Shown one piece after another: positions 18,714 through 26,529 of a DNA stretch of 64,000 bases (positions are counted from its first letter, which is position 1; each line of letters opens with the position of its first letter). The translations under genes were made by a program, and so were the position numbers. Below the pieces are notes generated by a model that was given only the letters and a program-made list of their open reading frames with translations, was not told the origin of the DNA and made no database searches. The stretch comes from Tessaracoccus sp. MC1679 (GTDB lineage: Bacteria; Actinomycetota; Actinomycetes; Propionibacteriales; Propionibacteriaceae), in assembly GCF_014164775.1 (NCBI RefSeq), contig NZ_JACJGB010000004.1, forward strand, positions 310,001 through 374,000, written 5' to 3'.

Positions 18714-19042
18714 TTCACCACCAGATCAAGCCAGATGGCGTCGGTGACGTGGGACTCCACCTCGTAGGTGCCCGCCATGGTGGCATCGAACACGATCTCG
18801 GTGGGGACCCCCGCCACCAGATCCTGTTCGATCTCGTAGCCGTGGACGTGGGCGCGATCCTCGGAGGGAACAGTGATCCGCAGCGTCACTTCGGCACCCA
18901 GCGGGACGTCCACCCGACGGGTAGCGGCCGGAGGGTCTGTGACCTCCAGCTCGATCGTCAGCGGTGCCGCGGCGGGAGCCGCGCAGGCGGAGAGGCCGCT
19001 GAGCACGGCCCACGTGAGGAGAATAAGGATCTTGCGCACCAT
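18710..19042 (-). CDS. Cupredoxin-like lipoprotein
   Basis: A 110-residue exported protein with signal peptide MVRKILILLTWAVLSGLSAC; the lipobox LSAC gives a lipidated cysteine near residue 20. The mature part is a small beta-sandwich with HVHGYEIEQDLVAGVPTEIVF and GTYEVESH. The His residues in HVHGY and VESH sit where cupredoxin-like proteins often have metal ligands, but the classical Cys ligand is absent. It is coupled by a 4-base overlap to the membrane protein gene that follows. ATG 19042 was chosen because the signal peptide begins there; the frame extends 13 codons further with no membrane signal. Confidence 0.7.
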   Translation of the reverse strand: MVRKILILLTWAVLSGLSACAAPAAAPLTIELEVTDPPAATRRVDVPLGAEVTLRITVPSEDRAHVHGYEIEQDLVAGVPTEIVFDATMAGTYEVESHVTDAIWLDLVVK

Positions 19043-19082
19043 GTCGTCGTCGAACCTACTCCGATCACGCGCCACCTGCATC

Positions 19083-19088
19083 TAGGCT
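19083..19088 (+). promoter_or_regulatory. -10 box TAGGCT, leaderless arrangement
   Basis: TAGGCT ends six bases before GTG 19095. There is no ribosome-binding site, so a leaderless message is likely. Confidence 0.5.
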
Positions 19089-19094
19089 GGCCAC

Positions 19095-19565
19095 GTGAAG
19101 CGTCAGCTGGTGTTCATCCCGATCGCGGAAGGCGAGTTGGGCGTCCTCGCGGGCGACCCGCCCGTCGTCAACAGGCCCGCCTACACGGTGACTCCTGAGC
19201 TGCTCGCCGAGCTGGGTTATCTCGAGGCGGAGTCCGAGGATGCCGAGTACGCGGCCTTGATCCTGGCTTCGCTGGCGGGGCTGACAACCCACGGCGTGCG
19301 GTTGGTGGTGGTGGCTGAGGTGACCACGGACCTGATCGGGCCGGCCGAGGACCCCTTCAACGGTGAGGTGCGCCTGAGCAGCTGCCCCGTGTCGGCGATG
19401 ACAGCATGGTTCGCCGAGGAGGAGGGGGTGGACTTTGCCGACGCCGCCGCGATTGCACGCGGCCTGACCATCGACCAGGCATGGGATCTGCCTGAGGTGC
19501 AGGCGTTGCTGCAATCGCACGAGCTGCTGTGGAACGACCGAGTCGAATATCGGCGAGGAACCTGA
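19095..19565 (+). CDS. DUF6912 family protein
   Basis: A 156-residue acidic cytosolic protein (KRQLVFIPIAEGELGVLAGD at the start, LSSCPVSAMTAWFAEEEGVDF in the middle). The sequence fits the actinobacterial DUF6912 family. There is no signal peptide, no membrane helix and no catalytic motif that I recognise. It is followed 18 bases later by ku on the same strand, so a shared transcript is possible, and a link to DNA repair would be a guess. Function unknown. Confidence 0.7.
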   Translation: MKRQLVFIPIAEGELGVLAGDPPVVNRPAYTVTPELLAELGYLEAESEDAEYAALILASLAGLTTHGVRLVVVAEVTTDLIGPAEDPFNGEVRLSSCPVSAMTAWFAEEEGVDFADAAAIARGLTIDQAWDLPEVQALLQSHELLWNDRVEYRRGT

Positions 19566-19583
19566 GGAAGGGAAGTCGCGAGC

Positions 19584-20381
19584 ATGCCACGATCCATCTG
19601 GAAAGGCGCCGTGTCCTTCGGACTGGTGTCCATCCCGGTCAAGCTGTACGGGGCCACCGAGGACAAGGACGTGTCTTTTCGGCAGGTCCACTCCAGCGAC
19701 GGCGGCCGGGTCCGTCAGCAACGCGTCTGCGAGAAGTGCGGGGAAGTGGTGGCCTACGCGGACATCGCCAAGGGCTACGAGTCGGCCGATGGCAGGATCG
19801 CGGTCCTGACGGACGAGGACTTCGCCAATCTCCCGCTGAGTACCCTCAAGACGGTGGAGGTGGTCCAGTTCGTCGACCAGGACGAAGTGGACCCGGGGTT
19901 CTTCCAGCGCACCTACTTCCTGGAGGCGGAGGCCGCCGGGCAGAAGCCCTACGTGTTGCTGAGAGAGGCGCTCGCCAAGGAGAACAAGGTGGCGGTGGTG
20001 AAGGTGGCTCTCCGCAGCCGCGAGTCCCTTGCTCTGATTCGGCCCAAGGGCGATCTGCTGCTCCTGCACACCATGTATTGGCCGGATGAACTGCGTGACG
20101 GCGAGTTCGCGGCGCCGTCGTCCGAGGTGAAGATCTCGGACGCGGAGATGGAGATGGCCAAGCTGCTCATCGCCCAATTGGAGGGCACATTCGAGCCGGA
20201 GGCCTATCAGGACTCCTACCGCGAGGCCTTGTTGGAGGTGGTCGAGGCGAAGCTCGCGGGCACGCCGGCCCCGGCCTCGACGGACACCTCAGCCCCGTCG
20301 GGGGATGTCGTCGACCTCATGGCGGCGCTCAAGGCCTCTGTGGAGGCCGCGAAGAAGCGGCGTGAGGCCGCCGCAAGCTGA
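19584..20381 (+). CDS. ku: Ku, DNA end-binding protein of NHEJ
   Basis: A 265-residue bacterial Ku. It has the family start MPRSIWKGAVSFGLVSIPVKLY, a CEKCGE segment, the core beta-barrel (residues 1-230) and a short C-terminal tail rich in Ala/Lys (AAKKRREAAAS). Ku forms a homodimeric ring on double-strand break ends and recruits LigD. A LigD-type polymerase domain lies 5 kb downstream, but no ATP-dependent ligase is in the window. A GAGGAAGGGAAG stretch upstream of the ATG serves as ribosome-binding site. Confidence 0.95.
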   Translation: MPRSIWKGAVSFGLVSIPVKLYGATEDKDVSFRQVHSSDGGRVRQQRVCEKCGEVVAYADIAKGYESADGRIAVLTDEDFANLPLSTLKTVEVVQFVDQDEVDPGFFQRTYFLEAEAAGQKPYVLLREALAKENKVAVVKVALRSRESLALIRPKGDLLLLHTMYWPDELRDGEFAAPSSEVKISDAEMEMAKLLIAQLEGTFEPEAYQDSYREALLEVVEAKLAGTPAPASTDTSAPSGDVVDLMAALKASVEAAKKRREAAAS

Positions 20382-20387
20382 TCTCGC

Positions 20388-20858
20388 TCAGCGTGCCAGC
20401 CACACGGCCGCGCGGCGCTCCAGCCCAGCGAACGCGTCACGGATGAACGGCTCGATGAGTCCCTCAACCTTCTTACCCACCAGCGGAATCCGCACCGCCA
20501 GGTCGCCCGTGTAGTGACCCCGCGTGCCGGCGCCTTCGGGGCTCAACAGTGTTGCGGCGTTGACGGTGATGGGCATGCCCGGCACCTCCACGTCCACCAC
20601 GCCGCGGACGCTGCCGTCCACCTCCGGTGGCTGGAATCGGAAGATCTGCGTCAGCGATACCGTCTGCCCCACGAACTTGGAAAGGTTCCCCGGGACCGGC
20701 AGCTTCATCTCCAGCCGCGTGGACTCCTGGCCGATGGAGACGTTGTGCTCGAGAGCCCCGGCGTGCCGGGCCACATCAGCGATGAACTCCTCGTTGCGCA
20801 TCAGGGCAACTACAGAGGACGGGTCGGCAGCGTACTGGTGGGTGTAATCCAAATCCAT
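20388..20858 (-). CDS. DUF2505 (SRPBCC-like) protein
   Basis: A 156-residue protein (MDLDYTHQYAADPSSVVALM...) with the length and pattern of the actinobacterial DUF2505 family, a START/SRPBCC-like lipid-binding fold. There is no signal peptide. A TAGGCT -10 box sits six bases upstream of the ATG, so the message is probably leaderless. It is convergent with ku and divergent from the PHP gene. Ligand and function unknown. Confidence 0.8.
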   Translation of the reverse strand: MDLDYTHQYAADPSSVVALMRNEEFIADVARHAGALEHNVSIGQESTRLEMKLPVPGNLSKFVGQTVSLTQIFRFQPPEVDGSVRGVVDVEVPGMPITVNAATLLSPEGAGTRGHYTGDLAVRIPLVGKKVEGLIEPFIRDAFAGLERRAAVWLAR

Positions 20859-20864
20859 GCCGCC

Positions 20865-20870
20865 AGCCTA
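20865..20870 (-). promoter_or_regulatory. -10 box TAGGCT for the DUF2505 gene
   Basis: On the minus strand TAGGCT ends six bases before ATG 20858. It is back to back with the -10 box of the divergent PHP gene, about 18 bases away. Confidence 0.5.
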
Positions 20871-20888
20871 GTGGCCATCCCGGATCCC

Positions 20889-20894
20889 TAGGAT
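20889..20894 (+). promoter_or_regulatory. -10 box TAGGAT for the PHP gene
   Basis: TAGGAT ends six bases before ATG 20901, with no ribosome-binding site. A leaderless transcript is likely. Confidence 0.5.
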
Positions 20895-20900
20895 TGCCCC

Positions 20901-21752
20901 ATGAGGATCGACCTGCACACGCATTCCCGGGTCAGCGACGGGACGGACACCCCGACCAGCCTGGTGATGAAGGCCTTCGAGGCAGGGCTGGACGTCATTG
21001 CCCTCACCGATCACGACACCTTCGGTGGCGTCGGCGAGGCGCAGGAGGCGGGCAAGCGCATCGGGGTCAAGGTGCTGGGCGGGATCGAGATGTCCACCGA
21101 GCACGACGGCAGCTCGGTCCACCTGCTCGGTTACGGCTGTGACCCGTTTGACAGGGAGCTCAACGCAGAGCTCGCACGCATCCGGTTCGGGCGCACGCAC
21201 AGACTTCCGGCCATGGTGGCCAAGCTCAATGAAGCCGGGCTCGCGATCACCCTCGATGACGTGATGACCGCGGCCAACGGAGCCCCCGTTCTGGGCCGTC
21301 CCCACGTAGCGGACGCACTCGTGGCGAAGGGCTACGTCGTTGACCGGGACGAGGCATTCGCGCTGTGGATCGGCGACGACAGGCCGGGCTACGTGCACCG
21401 ATACGCGTGCCCACTGGAGCGCGCCATCGAGCTGGTGCACGCAGCCAGAGGTGTGGCCGTCATCGCCCATCCATGGGGTCGAGGCGGGCAGACCGTGCTG
21501 CCTGCGCCCTACCTGGAGTCCCTGGCCCGGGAGCTTGGCCTGGAGGGAATCGAGGTGGAGCATCCCGACCATGACGAGGAGACCCGCTCCCTGCTCTTCG
21601 AGATGGGCGCCCGGGTGGGACTGGTGCGCACCGGCTCGAGCGATTACCACGGTCTCGGGAAGAAGCGGAACCCGCTGGGAGCCAATCTCACCCGACCCTC
21701 CGCCTACCGCGATCTTCTGGCCCGCATCCGGCGACGGGGAGGCGTCGTCTAG
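20901..21752 (+). CDS. PHP-domain phosphoesterase
   Basis: A 283-residue PHP enzyme. Metal-binding motifs are all visible: DLHTHSRVSDG (residues 4-14), LTDHDTFGG (about 36), GIEMS (about 61), AHPWG (about 195) and GSSDYHG (about 252). The closest characterised relatives are the YciV/RnaAM-type phosphatases that act on 3',5'-nucleoside bisphosphates or RNA 5' ends. The substrate here cannot be told from sequence. It stands alone upstream of trpS with its own likely leaderless promoter. Confidence 0.88.
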   Translation: MRIDLHTHSRVSDGTDTPTSLVMKAFEAGLDVIALTDHDTFGGVGEAQEAGKRIGVKVLGGIEMSTEHDGSSVHLLGYGCDPFDRELNAELARIRFGRTHRLPAMVAKLNEAGLAITLDDVMTAANGAPVLGRPHVADALVAKGYVVDRDEAFALWIGDDRPGYVHRYACPLERAIELVHAARGVAVIAHPWGRGGQTVLPAPYLESLARELGLEGIEVEHPDHDEETRSLLFEMGARVGLVRTGSSDYHGLGKKRNPLGANLTRPSAYRDLLARIRRRGGVV

Positions 21753-21807
21753 GACGCTATTCTTGGGCCTCGCATCCCATCGCGTCCCGTTTAGGCAGGT
21801 AAGGCCC

Positions 21808-22902
21808 ATGTCGCTCTCCCCCGATGACACGTTCGATCCCGAGGCGTCCCTGGCACGTTCGACTCAGCGCAGCGTCGAGATCGAGCAGAAGATCGCGCAG
21901 GATCCCAGCGGCTTCAGGATCCTGACGGGAGATCGCCCCACCGGAAACCTGCACATCGGGCACTACTTCGGCTCGCTTCAGAACCGGGTGCGCCTGGCTG
22001 CTCTCGGGGTGGAGACGTTCGTGGTGATCGCCGATTATCAGGTGATCACGGACCGCGACGGGGTGGGGCCGATCAGGGAGCGCGTGTACTCGCTGCTCGC
22101 GGATTACCTCGCCGTCGGTCTGGACCCGGAGCGGGTGACGATCTTTACCCACTCCCAGATCCCCGCCCTGAATCAGCTGATGCTTCCGTTCCTCTCCGTG
22201 GTCACCGATGCCGAGCTACGACGAAACCCCACGGTCAAGACCGAACTCGACGACACGGGGGACCGCCCCATGTCCGGGCTCATGCTCACCTATCCGGTGC
22301 ACCAGGCCGCGGACATCCTCTTCTGCAAGGCGAACCTCGTGCCGGTGGGCAAGGACCAGCTGCCGCACCTGGAACAGGCCCGGGTGATCGCCCGTCGCTT
22401 CGACGAGCGGTACGGCCGTGTGGACGAGGCGAGTCCCGTCTTCCCCGCGCCCGAGGCGCTGCTGAGCAAGTCCGGGACCGTGCTCGGCCTGGACGGCACC
22501 AAGATGTCGAAGTCGAAGGGCAACACCATCGAGCTGGGCATGACAGCCGACGAGACGGCGAGGCTCCTCAAGCGGGCCGTGACGGATTCGGACCGTCACA
22601 TCACCTACGATCCCGTTGCCCGCCCAGAGGTGTCCAACCTCGTCAACCTCGCTGCGCTCTGCCTGGACCGCGACCCCGTCGAGGTGGCCGACGAGATCGG
22701 CGACGGTGGCGGAGGCGGGCTGAAGAAGCTCGTCACCTCGGCCGTCAACGACTTCTTCGCACCCATCCGCGCGCGCCGGGCCGAGTTGGTCGGGAACCCC
22801 GGCTATCTGGAGGAGGTCCTGGCCTCCGGGAACCGCCGCGCCACCGACGTCGCCGAACAGACCCTCAGCGAGGTCCATCGGGCGATGCGGATGGTGTACT
22901 GA
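21808..22902 (+). CDS. trpS: Tryptophanyl-tRNA synthetase
   Basis: A 364-residue class I synthetase with signature motifs HIGH (in GNLHIGHYFGS, about residue 48) and KMSKS (about 232). It charges tRNA-Trp. The wording TGDRPTGNLHIGHYFGSLQNRV and NPTVKTE places it, by memory, in the TrpRS type common in streptococci and lactobacilli rather than the E. coli type. About 38 extra residues precede the catalytic core. The ATG follows an AGGTAAGG site. The frame reaching back to 21340 overlaps the PHP gene and was rejected. It is convergent with the helicase gene, with a 3-base gap. Confidence 0.93.
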   Translation: MSLSPDDTFDPEASLARSTQRSVEIEQKIAQDPSGFRILTGDRPTGNLHIGHYFGSLQNRVRLAALGVETFVVIADYQVITDRDGVGPIRERVYSLLADYLAVGLDPERVTIFTHSQIPALNQLMLPFLSVVTDAELRRNPTVKTELDDTGDRPMSGLMLTYPVHQAADILFCKANLVPVGKDQLPHLEQARVIARRFDERYGRVDEASPVFPAPEALLSKSGTVLGLDGTKMSKSKGNTIELGMTADETARLLKRAVTDSDRHITYDPVARPEVSNLVNLAALCLDRDPVEVADEIGDGGGGGLKKLVTSAVNDFFAPIRARRAELVGNPGYLEEVLASGNRRATDVAEQTLSEVHRAMRMVY

Positions 22903-22905
22903 GCC

Positions 22906-24336
22906 TCACTCAGCAGCGGGCGTCTCAGCCGCGACCTCGACCCCACCGCGGGTGCGGCGGCGACGACGGCGGGGCTTGCGCTCAGCCTCGGCGTGCTTGT
23001 CCTGTGCCGGGTGGTCGCCGGCGGGCTCCGTCGAGCGCCGCGACCGGTGCTTCGGTCCCTCCGCGGGGGAGTGCCGGGCGTCGACTGCCTTCGCACGCGA
23101 CGCCACGTGGCCCGGCATGCGCCCCTTGGTGCCTTCTGGGATGTCGAGGTCGGTGTAGAAGTGCGGCGACGACGAGTAGGTCTCTGCCGGCTCCGCCAGC
23201 TCGAGGTTGAGTGACTGGTTGATCAACTTCCAGCGGTGGAGGTCTGCCCAGTCCACGAACGTGACCGCGACACCGGAGTTCCCGGCGCGACCGGTGCGCC
23301 CGATGCGGTGGACGTAGGTGGCATCCGTGTCCGGGCACTCGTAGTTGATGACGTGGCTGACGCCCACGATGTCGATGCCGCGGGCCGCGACATCGGTGGC
23401 CACGAGGACTGAGATGGTGTTGGCGCGGAACTTCTTCAGGGACCGCTCGCGGGCCTCCTGGTTGAGGTCACCATGGATGGCTGCCGCGGCGAACCCGCGA
23501 TCCACCAGCTCGTCGGTGAGCCGCTGCGCTGCGCGCTTGGTGCGGCAGAAGATCATGACCTTGGTGGTCTGGTTGCCCTGCAGCAGGCGCCCGACCATCT
23601 CGGGCTTGTCCAGGTCGTGGGCCTGGTAGACGTACTGGTCGATGTCCGGCACGGTCATCTTCGCGTCGTGACCCTCGGCGCGGATGTTGACCGGCCTGTT
23701 GAGCGTGGCACGGGCCAGAGTCAGGATGGGTGCGGGCATCGTGGCCGAGAACAGCATCGTCTGGCGGTCCTTGGGTGCCTTGCGCTGGAGGCGCTCGATG
23801 TCCGGGAGGAAGCCGAGGTCCAGCATCTCGTCGGCCTCGTCGAGGACCAGCACCTGCACGCGGCTGAGGTCCAGTGCGCCGCGGTCTGCGAGGTCGAGCA
23901 GGCGGCCGGGGGTGCCCACCGCGATGTCGATTCCCGACTCCAGCGCACCGAGCTGTTCGTCGTAGCCGGTGCCACCGTAGATGGTGAGGACCCGCATCTT
24001 CAGGTGCTTCCCGGCGATGTCGAGGTCTCGCCCGACCTGGAGGGCCAACTCTCGGGTGGGACACACCACAAGAGCGCGCGGCTTGCCGTGCGTGGGCTTC
24101 TCACCGCCGGACGTGGTGACCATACGGTGGAGAAGGCTGACGCCGAAAGCCAGCGTCTTTCCGGTTCCGGTGCGGGCCTGACCGATCAGGTCCGTGCCGC
24201 TGATGGCCAGGGGGATGGCCAACGTCTGGATGGCGAAGGGGTGGACGATCCCCACCTCGGCCAGAGCCGAGGTGATGGATTCGTGGATGCCGAGGTCGGC
24301 GAAGGTCTCGTCGACCGGAGTCTCGTTGTCGCTCAG
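22906..24336 (-). CDS. DEAD-box RNA helicase
   Basis: A 476-residue RNA helicase if translation starts at CTG 24336. Motifs in order: Q-motif region (PFAIQ), ARTGTGKT, PTRELA, GTPGR, DEAD (LVLDEADEMLDLGF), SAT, ATDVAARGIDI and HRIGRTGRAG. A basic C-terminal tail (RKPRRRRRRTRGG) probably binds RNA. It likely unwinds structured RNA in ribosome assembly or decay. The start is unusual. Conserved family residues (ETFADLGIHESITSALAEVG) lie upstream of the first GTG (24255), and a stop at 24340-24342 leaves only CTG as a near-cognate start. With GTG 24255 the protein would be 449 residues and lack part of the Q-motif region. Confidence 0.88.
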   Translation of the reverse strand: MSDNETPVDETFADLGIHESITSALAEVGIVHPFAIQTLAIPLAISGTDLIGQARTGTGKTLAFGVSLLHRMVTTSGGEKPTHGKPRALVVCPTRELALQVGRDLDIAGKHLKMRVLTIYGGTGYDEQLGALESGIDIAVGTPGRLLDLADRGALDLSRVQVLVLDEADEMLDLGFLPDIERLQRKAPKDRQTMLFSATMPAPILTLARATLNRPVNIRAEGHDAKMTVPDIDQYVYQAHDLDKPEMVGRLLQGNQTTKVMIFCRTKRAAQRLTDELVDRGFAAAAIHGDLNQEARERSLKKFRANTISVLVATDVAARGIDIVGVSHVINYECPDTDATYVHRIGRTGRAGNSGVAVTFVDWADLHRWKLINQSLNLELAEPAETYSSSPHFYTDLDIPEGTKGRMPGHVASRAKAVDARHSPAEGPKHRSRRSTEPAGDHPAQDKHAEAERKPRRRRRRTRGGVEVAAETPAAE

Positions 24337-24428
24337 GGCTCAAACCAATCTGGAAGAACTCACGGCACGGTTGGCGCACCGGAGGCGGAGCGTTGCTGCC
24401 CGCAGGCCCTCAGTCTAACGCAGGCCGG

Positions 24429-24653
24429 CTACACCGCGCCGAAGCCCACCCTGCCAGAGCTGGGGGAGCCCAGGTCGAGGTAGGCGATCCGCTGGCCCGG
24501 GATGAGCACGCGGCGCCCCTTGTCGTCGGTGAGCTCCAGCAGCGTGGAGTGCTCGACGGCCTCACGGAGCTGTGTGATCAGCTCATCCGGGGACGCGGTG
24601 GCGTCGATGGTGACCTCACGGGGGATGTCGGTGATGCCGATCTTGACTTCCAT
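24429..24653 (-). CDS. DUF3107 family protein
   Basis: A 74-residue protein, MEVKIGITDIPREVTIDATAS..., typical of the small actinobacterial DUF3107 family. It is cytosolic and has no catalytic motif. The ATG lies seven bases after a TAGAGT -10 box on the minus strand, so translation is probably leaderless. The 31 codons upstream in frame were excluded. Function unknown. Confidence 0.85.
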   Translation of the reverse strand: MEVKIGITDIPREVTIDATASPDELITQLREAVEHSTLLELTDDKGRRVLIPGQRIAYLDLGSPSSGRVGFGAV

Positions 24654-24660
24654 AGTGGCC

Positions 24661-24666
24661 ACTCTA
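24661..24666 (-). promoter_or_regulatory. -10 box TAGAGT for the DUF3107 gene
   Basis: TAGAGT on the minus strand ends seven bases before ATG 24653. Its placement fixes the DUF3107 start. Confidence 0.5.
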
Positions 24667-24682
24667 GCCAGAGCTGCCAAGC

Positions 24683-25471
24683 TCAGGGTTCCAGGCGCAC
24701 GAGGATGACCGTCACATTGTCCTTGCCGCCCTGACTGTTGGCCCACAGCGCGAGCTCCTCAGCCAGGGACCCCGCCGCTTCGGCCCCCGTGCGCCCGGCC
24801 ACCAGCCTTGCCATCGCCTCGGGTGAGCTGGCGTAGTTCCACAGCCCGTCGGTGCACAGGAGGAGCCATCCCCCGCAGGTGGGGCGCAGCGTCACCACCG
24901 AGGGGGTCACGTCGGAGGCCTGTCGCCCCAGCCACTTGGTGATGGCGTGGGCCTGGATGGACTGCTCCGCCTCCTCCCTGGTCATCCCGAGCAGGATCCG
25001 GGCCTGCGCCAGGGAGTCGTCCGTCGACAGCTGACTCGCCACGGCGTCGTCGCCCAGCCAGTAGGCACGGGAGTCCCCGACGTTGGCGACGGTGATCAGC
25101 CCGTCCTCGACCGTGGCCGCGATCAGGGTGCACGCCGAGGGGTCGTCGTGCGCAGCGACCACCGCGCGGTTGGCCTCCTCGAACGCCTCGACGAAGGCGC
25201 CCGCCTCGCTGCTGCCCGCAGCACGCCGCCTGATCAGGACCTCTACCGCGGTCTCAGCGGCGACGAGCGAGGCCAGCTCGGAGCCCCGTGCTGTGCTCAC
25301 ACCATCGGCAACCGCCACCACCGCCGCGGGGCTGGGCTCGGAACGCACGGCCATGGACATGGCGTCCTGGTTGGTGTGGTGTCTGAGCCCCGTGTCGCTG
25401 CACCCGCCCACCCACAAGGCCGGCTCGCGTACATAGTGAGCTCTGGAGGAGGGGTTCGGCTCAGACTTCAT
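24683..25471 (-). CDS. PP2C-family protein phosphatase
   Basis: A 262-residue Ser/Thr phosphatase of the PPM/PP2C type. Metal and phosphate motifs present: GGCSDTGLRHHTNQD (residues 22-36), VVAVADGVSTARGSE, NVGDSRAYW, LLLCTDGLWNY and GGKDNVTVILV at the C-terminus. There is no transmembrane segment, so unlike mycobacterial PstP it is soluble. It should reverse Ser/Thr kinase signalling; the partner kinase is not in the window. ATG 25471 has a CGGAGGACGC site upstream, whereas the longer frame to 25687 has none. Confidence 0.9.
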   Translation of the reverse strand: MKSEPNPSSRAHYVREPALWVGGCSDTGLRHHTNQDAMSMAVRSEPSPAAVVAVADGVSTARGSELASLVAAETAVEVLIRRRAAGSSEAGAFVEAFEEANRAVVAAHDDPSACTLIAATVEDGLITVANVGDSRAYWLGDDAVASQLSTDDSLAQARILLGMTREEAEQSIQAHAITKWLGRQASDVTPSVVTLRPTCGGWLLLCTDGLWNYASSPEAMARLVAGRTGAEAAGSLAEELALWANSQGGKDNVTVILVRLEP

Positions 25472-25508
25472 GCGTCCTCCGTCCGGTGCGGGTGCTGGCT
25501 CCATCCTG

Positions 25509-26450
25509 TCAGAACTCGGGGGGCGGCAGGACCGGCGAGTCCGCAGTCGGGAGGGTGCCCACCCAGAGATCACCGTGGGCGGCGACCCGTTCGAGCATCT
25601 GCGCCGGAGTAACCCGGACCGGGGCGTCAGGGCTGAGTGCGGCGACCTCCTCCCAGGTAAGCGGAGTGGCGACCGACGGTGAGTCAAGCCCGCGCACCGA
25701 GTAGGCGGTGACGGTATTGCGAGCGGCCAGGTTCTGCCCGTAGTCGACGAAGATGAGATCCGCCCGTGCCTGTTTGCTCATGACGGCGACGAACTGCCGG
25801 GGATACCGCTGCGCGAGGTGCTGGGCCAGCGCCATCGCGAAGGCGTGGACGTGCGAGGCGGGGGTCGGCCGGATCGGAACGCTCAGCTGGAGCCCCTTGT
25901 TGCCGGAGCTCTTCGCGAAGGCCTCGAGGCCCATCTGCGCGAGCACCGTGGCGGCGAGGATCGCCCCCTTGGCCGAGTCGGCGGGGGTGATGCCCGAGCC
26001 TGGATCGAGATCGACGATGAGCGTCGTGGAGCGCGGCTCGTCCGGGCCGCTGAGCAGGATCCCATCGGGTGAACCGGTGGCGTCACGGACCCGCCACTGG
26101 GGTGTGTGGAGCTCGACGGCGGCCAGGTTGGCCAACCAGGCCAGGTCCGCGCGGCGGGAGGCCGTGACGTAGGTGACGGTGCCTGCGGAGGTGGCAACAT
26201 CGACCGACGAGACCCAGGCTGGGGCCCCCGGCGGGACGTTCTTCTCGTAGAACGACTCGCCTGATGTCCCGTTGGGGAACCGGACCCGGGTGAGTGCGCG
26301 ATCGTGGAGGTGGGGGAGCATCGTGTCCGCGATCTCCACGTAGTAGGCGATCAGCTCACCCTTGGTGAACCCGGAGGGGAACAGCGGCTTGTCCAGGTTG
26401 CTCAACGCGAGTGGAAGCCCGTCGATCTCGGTTGCTATGCGCTCACTCAT
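25509..26450 (-). CDS. Stand-alone LigD-type primase-polymerase domain
   Basis: A 313-residue AEP-fold polymerase matching the PolDom of LigD without ligase or nuclease domains. It starts SERIATEIDGLPLALSNLDKPLFPS. Metal ligands are in LIVDLDPGSG (about residue 150) and FVDYGQN (about 242). The motif SSGNKGLQLSVPI has Gln where most PolDoms I know have His. It should fill gaps or add nucleotides at broken ends during Ku-dependent joining. The ATG has GGAGGG upstream. It is divergent from adnA across 79 bases. A separate ligase must be encoded elsewhere. Confidence 0.88.
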   Translation of the reverse strand: MSERIATEIDGLPLALSNLDKPLFPSGFTKGELIAYYVEIADTMLPHLHDRALTRVRFPNGTSGESFYEKNVPPGAPAWVSSVDVATSAGTVTYVTASRRADLAWLANLAAVELHTPQWRVRDATGSPDGILLSGPDEPRSTTLIVDLDPGSGITPADSAKGAILAATVLAQMGLEAFAKSSGNKGLQLSVPIRPTPASHVHAFAMALAQHLAQRYPRQFVAVMSKQARADLIFVDYGQNLAARNTVTAYSVRGLDSPSVATPLTWEEVAALSPDAPVRVTPAQMLERVAAHGDLWVGTLPTADSPVLPPPEF

Positions 26451-26529
26451 GGCCTCTGCCCTCCGCTCGAGGCCAAGCCTGCCACGGGGCGGTGTGGAAA
26501 TGTCGGGGGTTGCTGGTTGCATAGGACCC

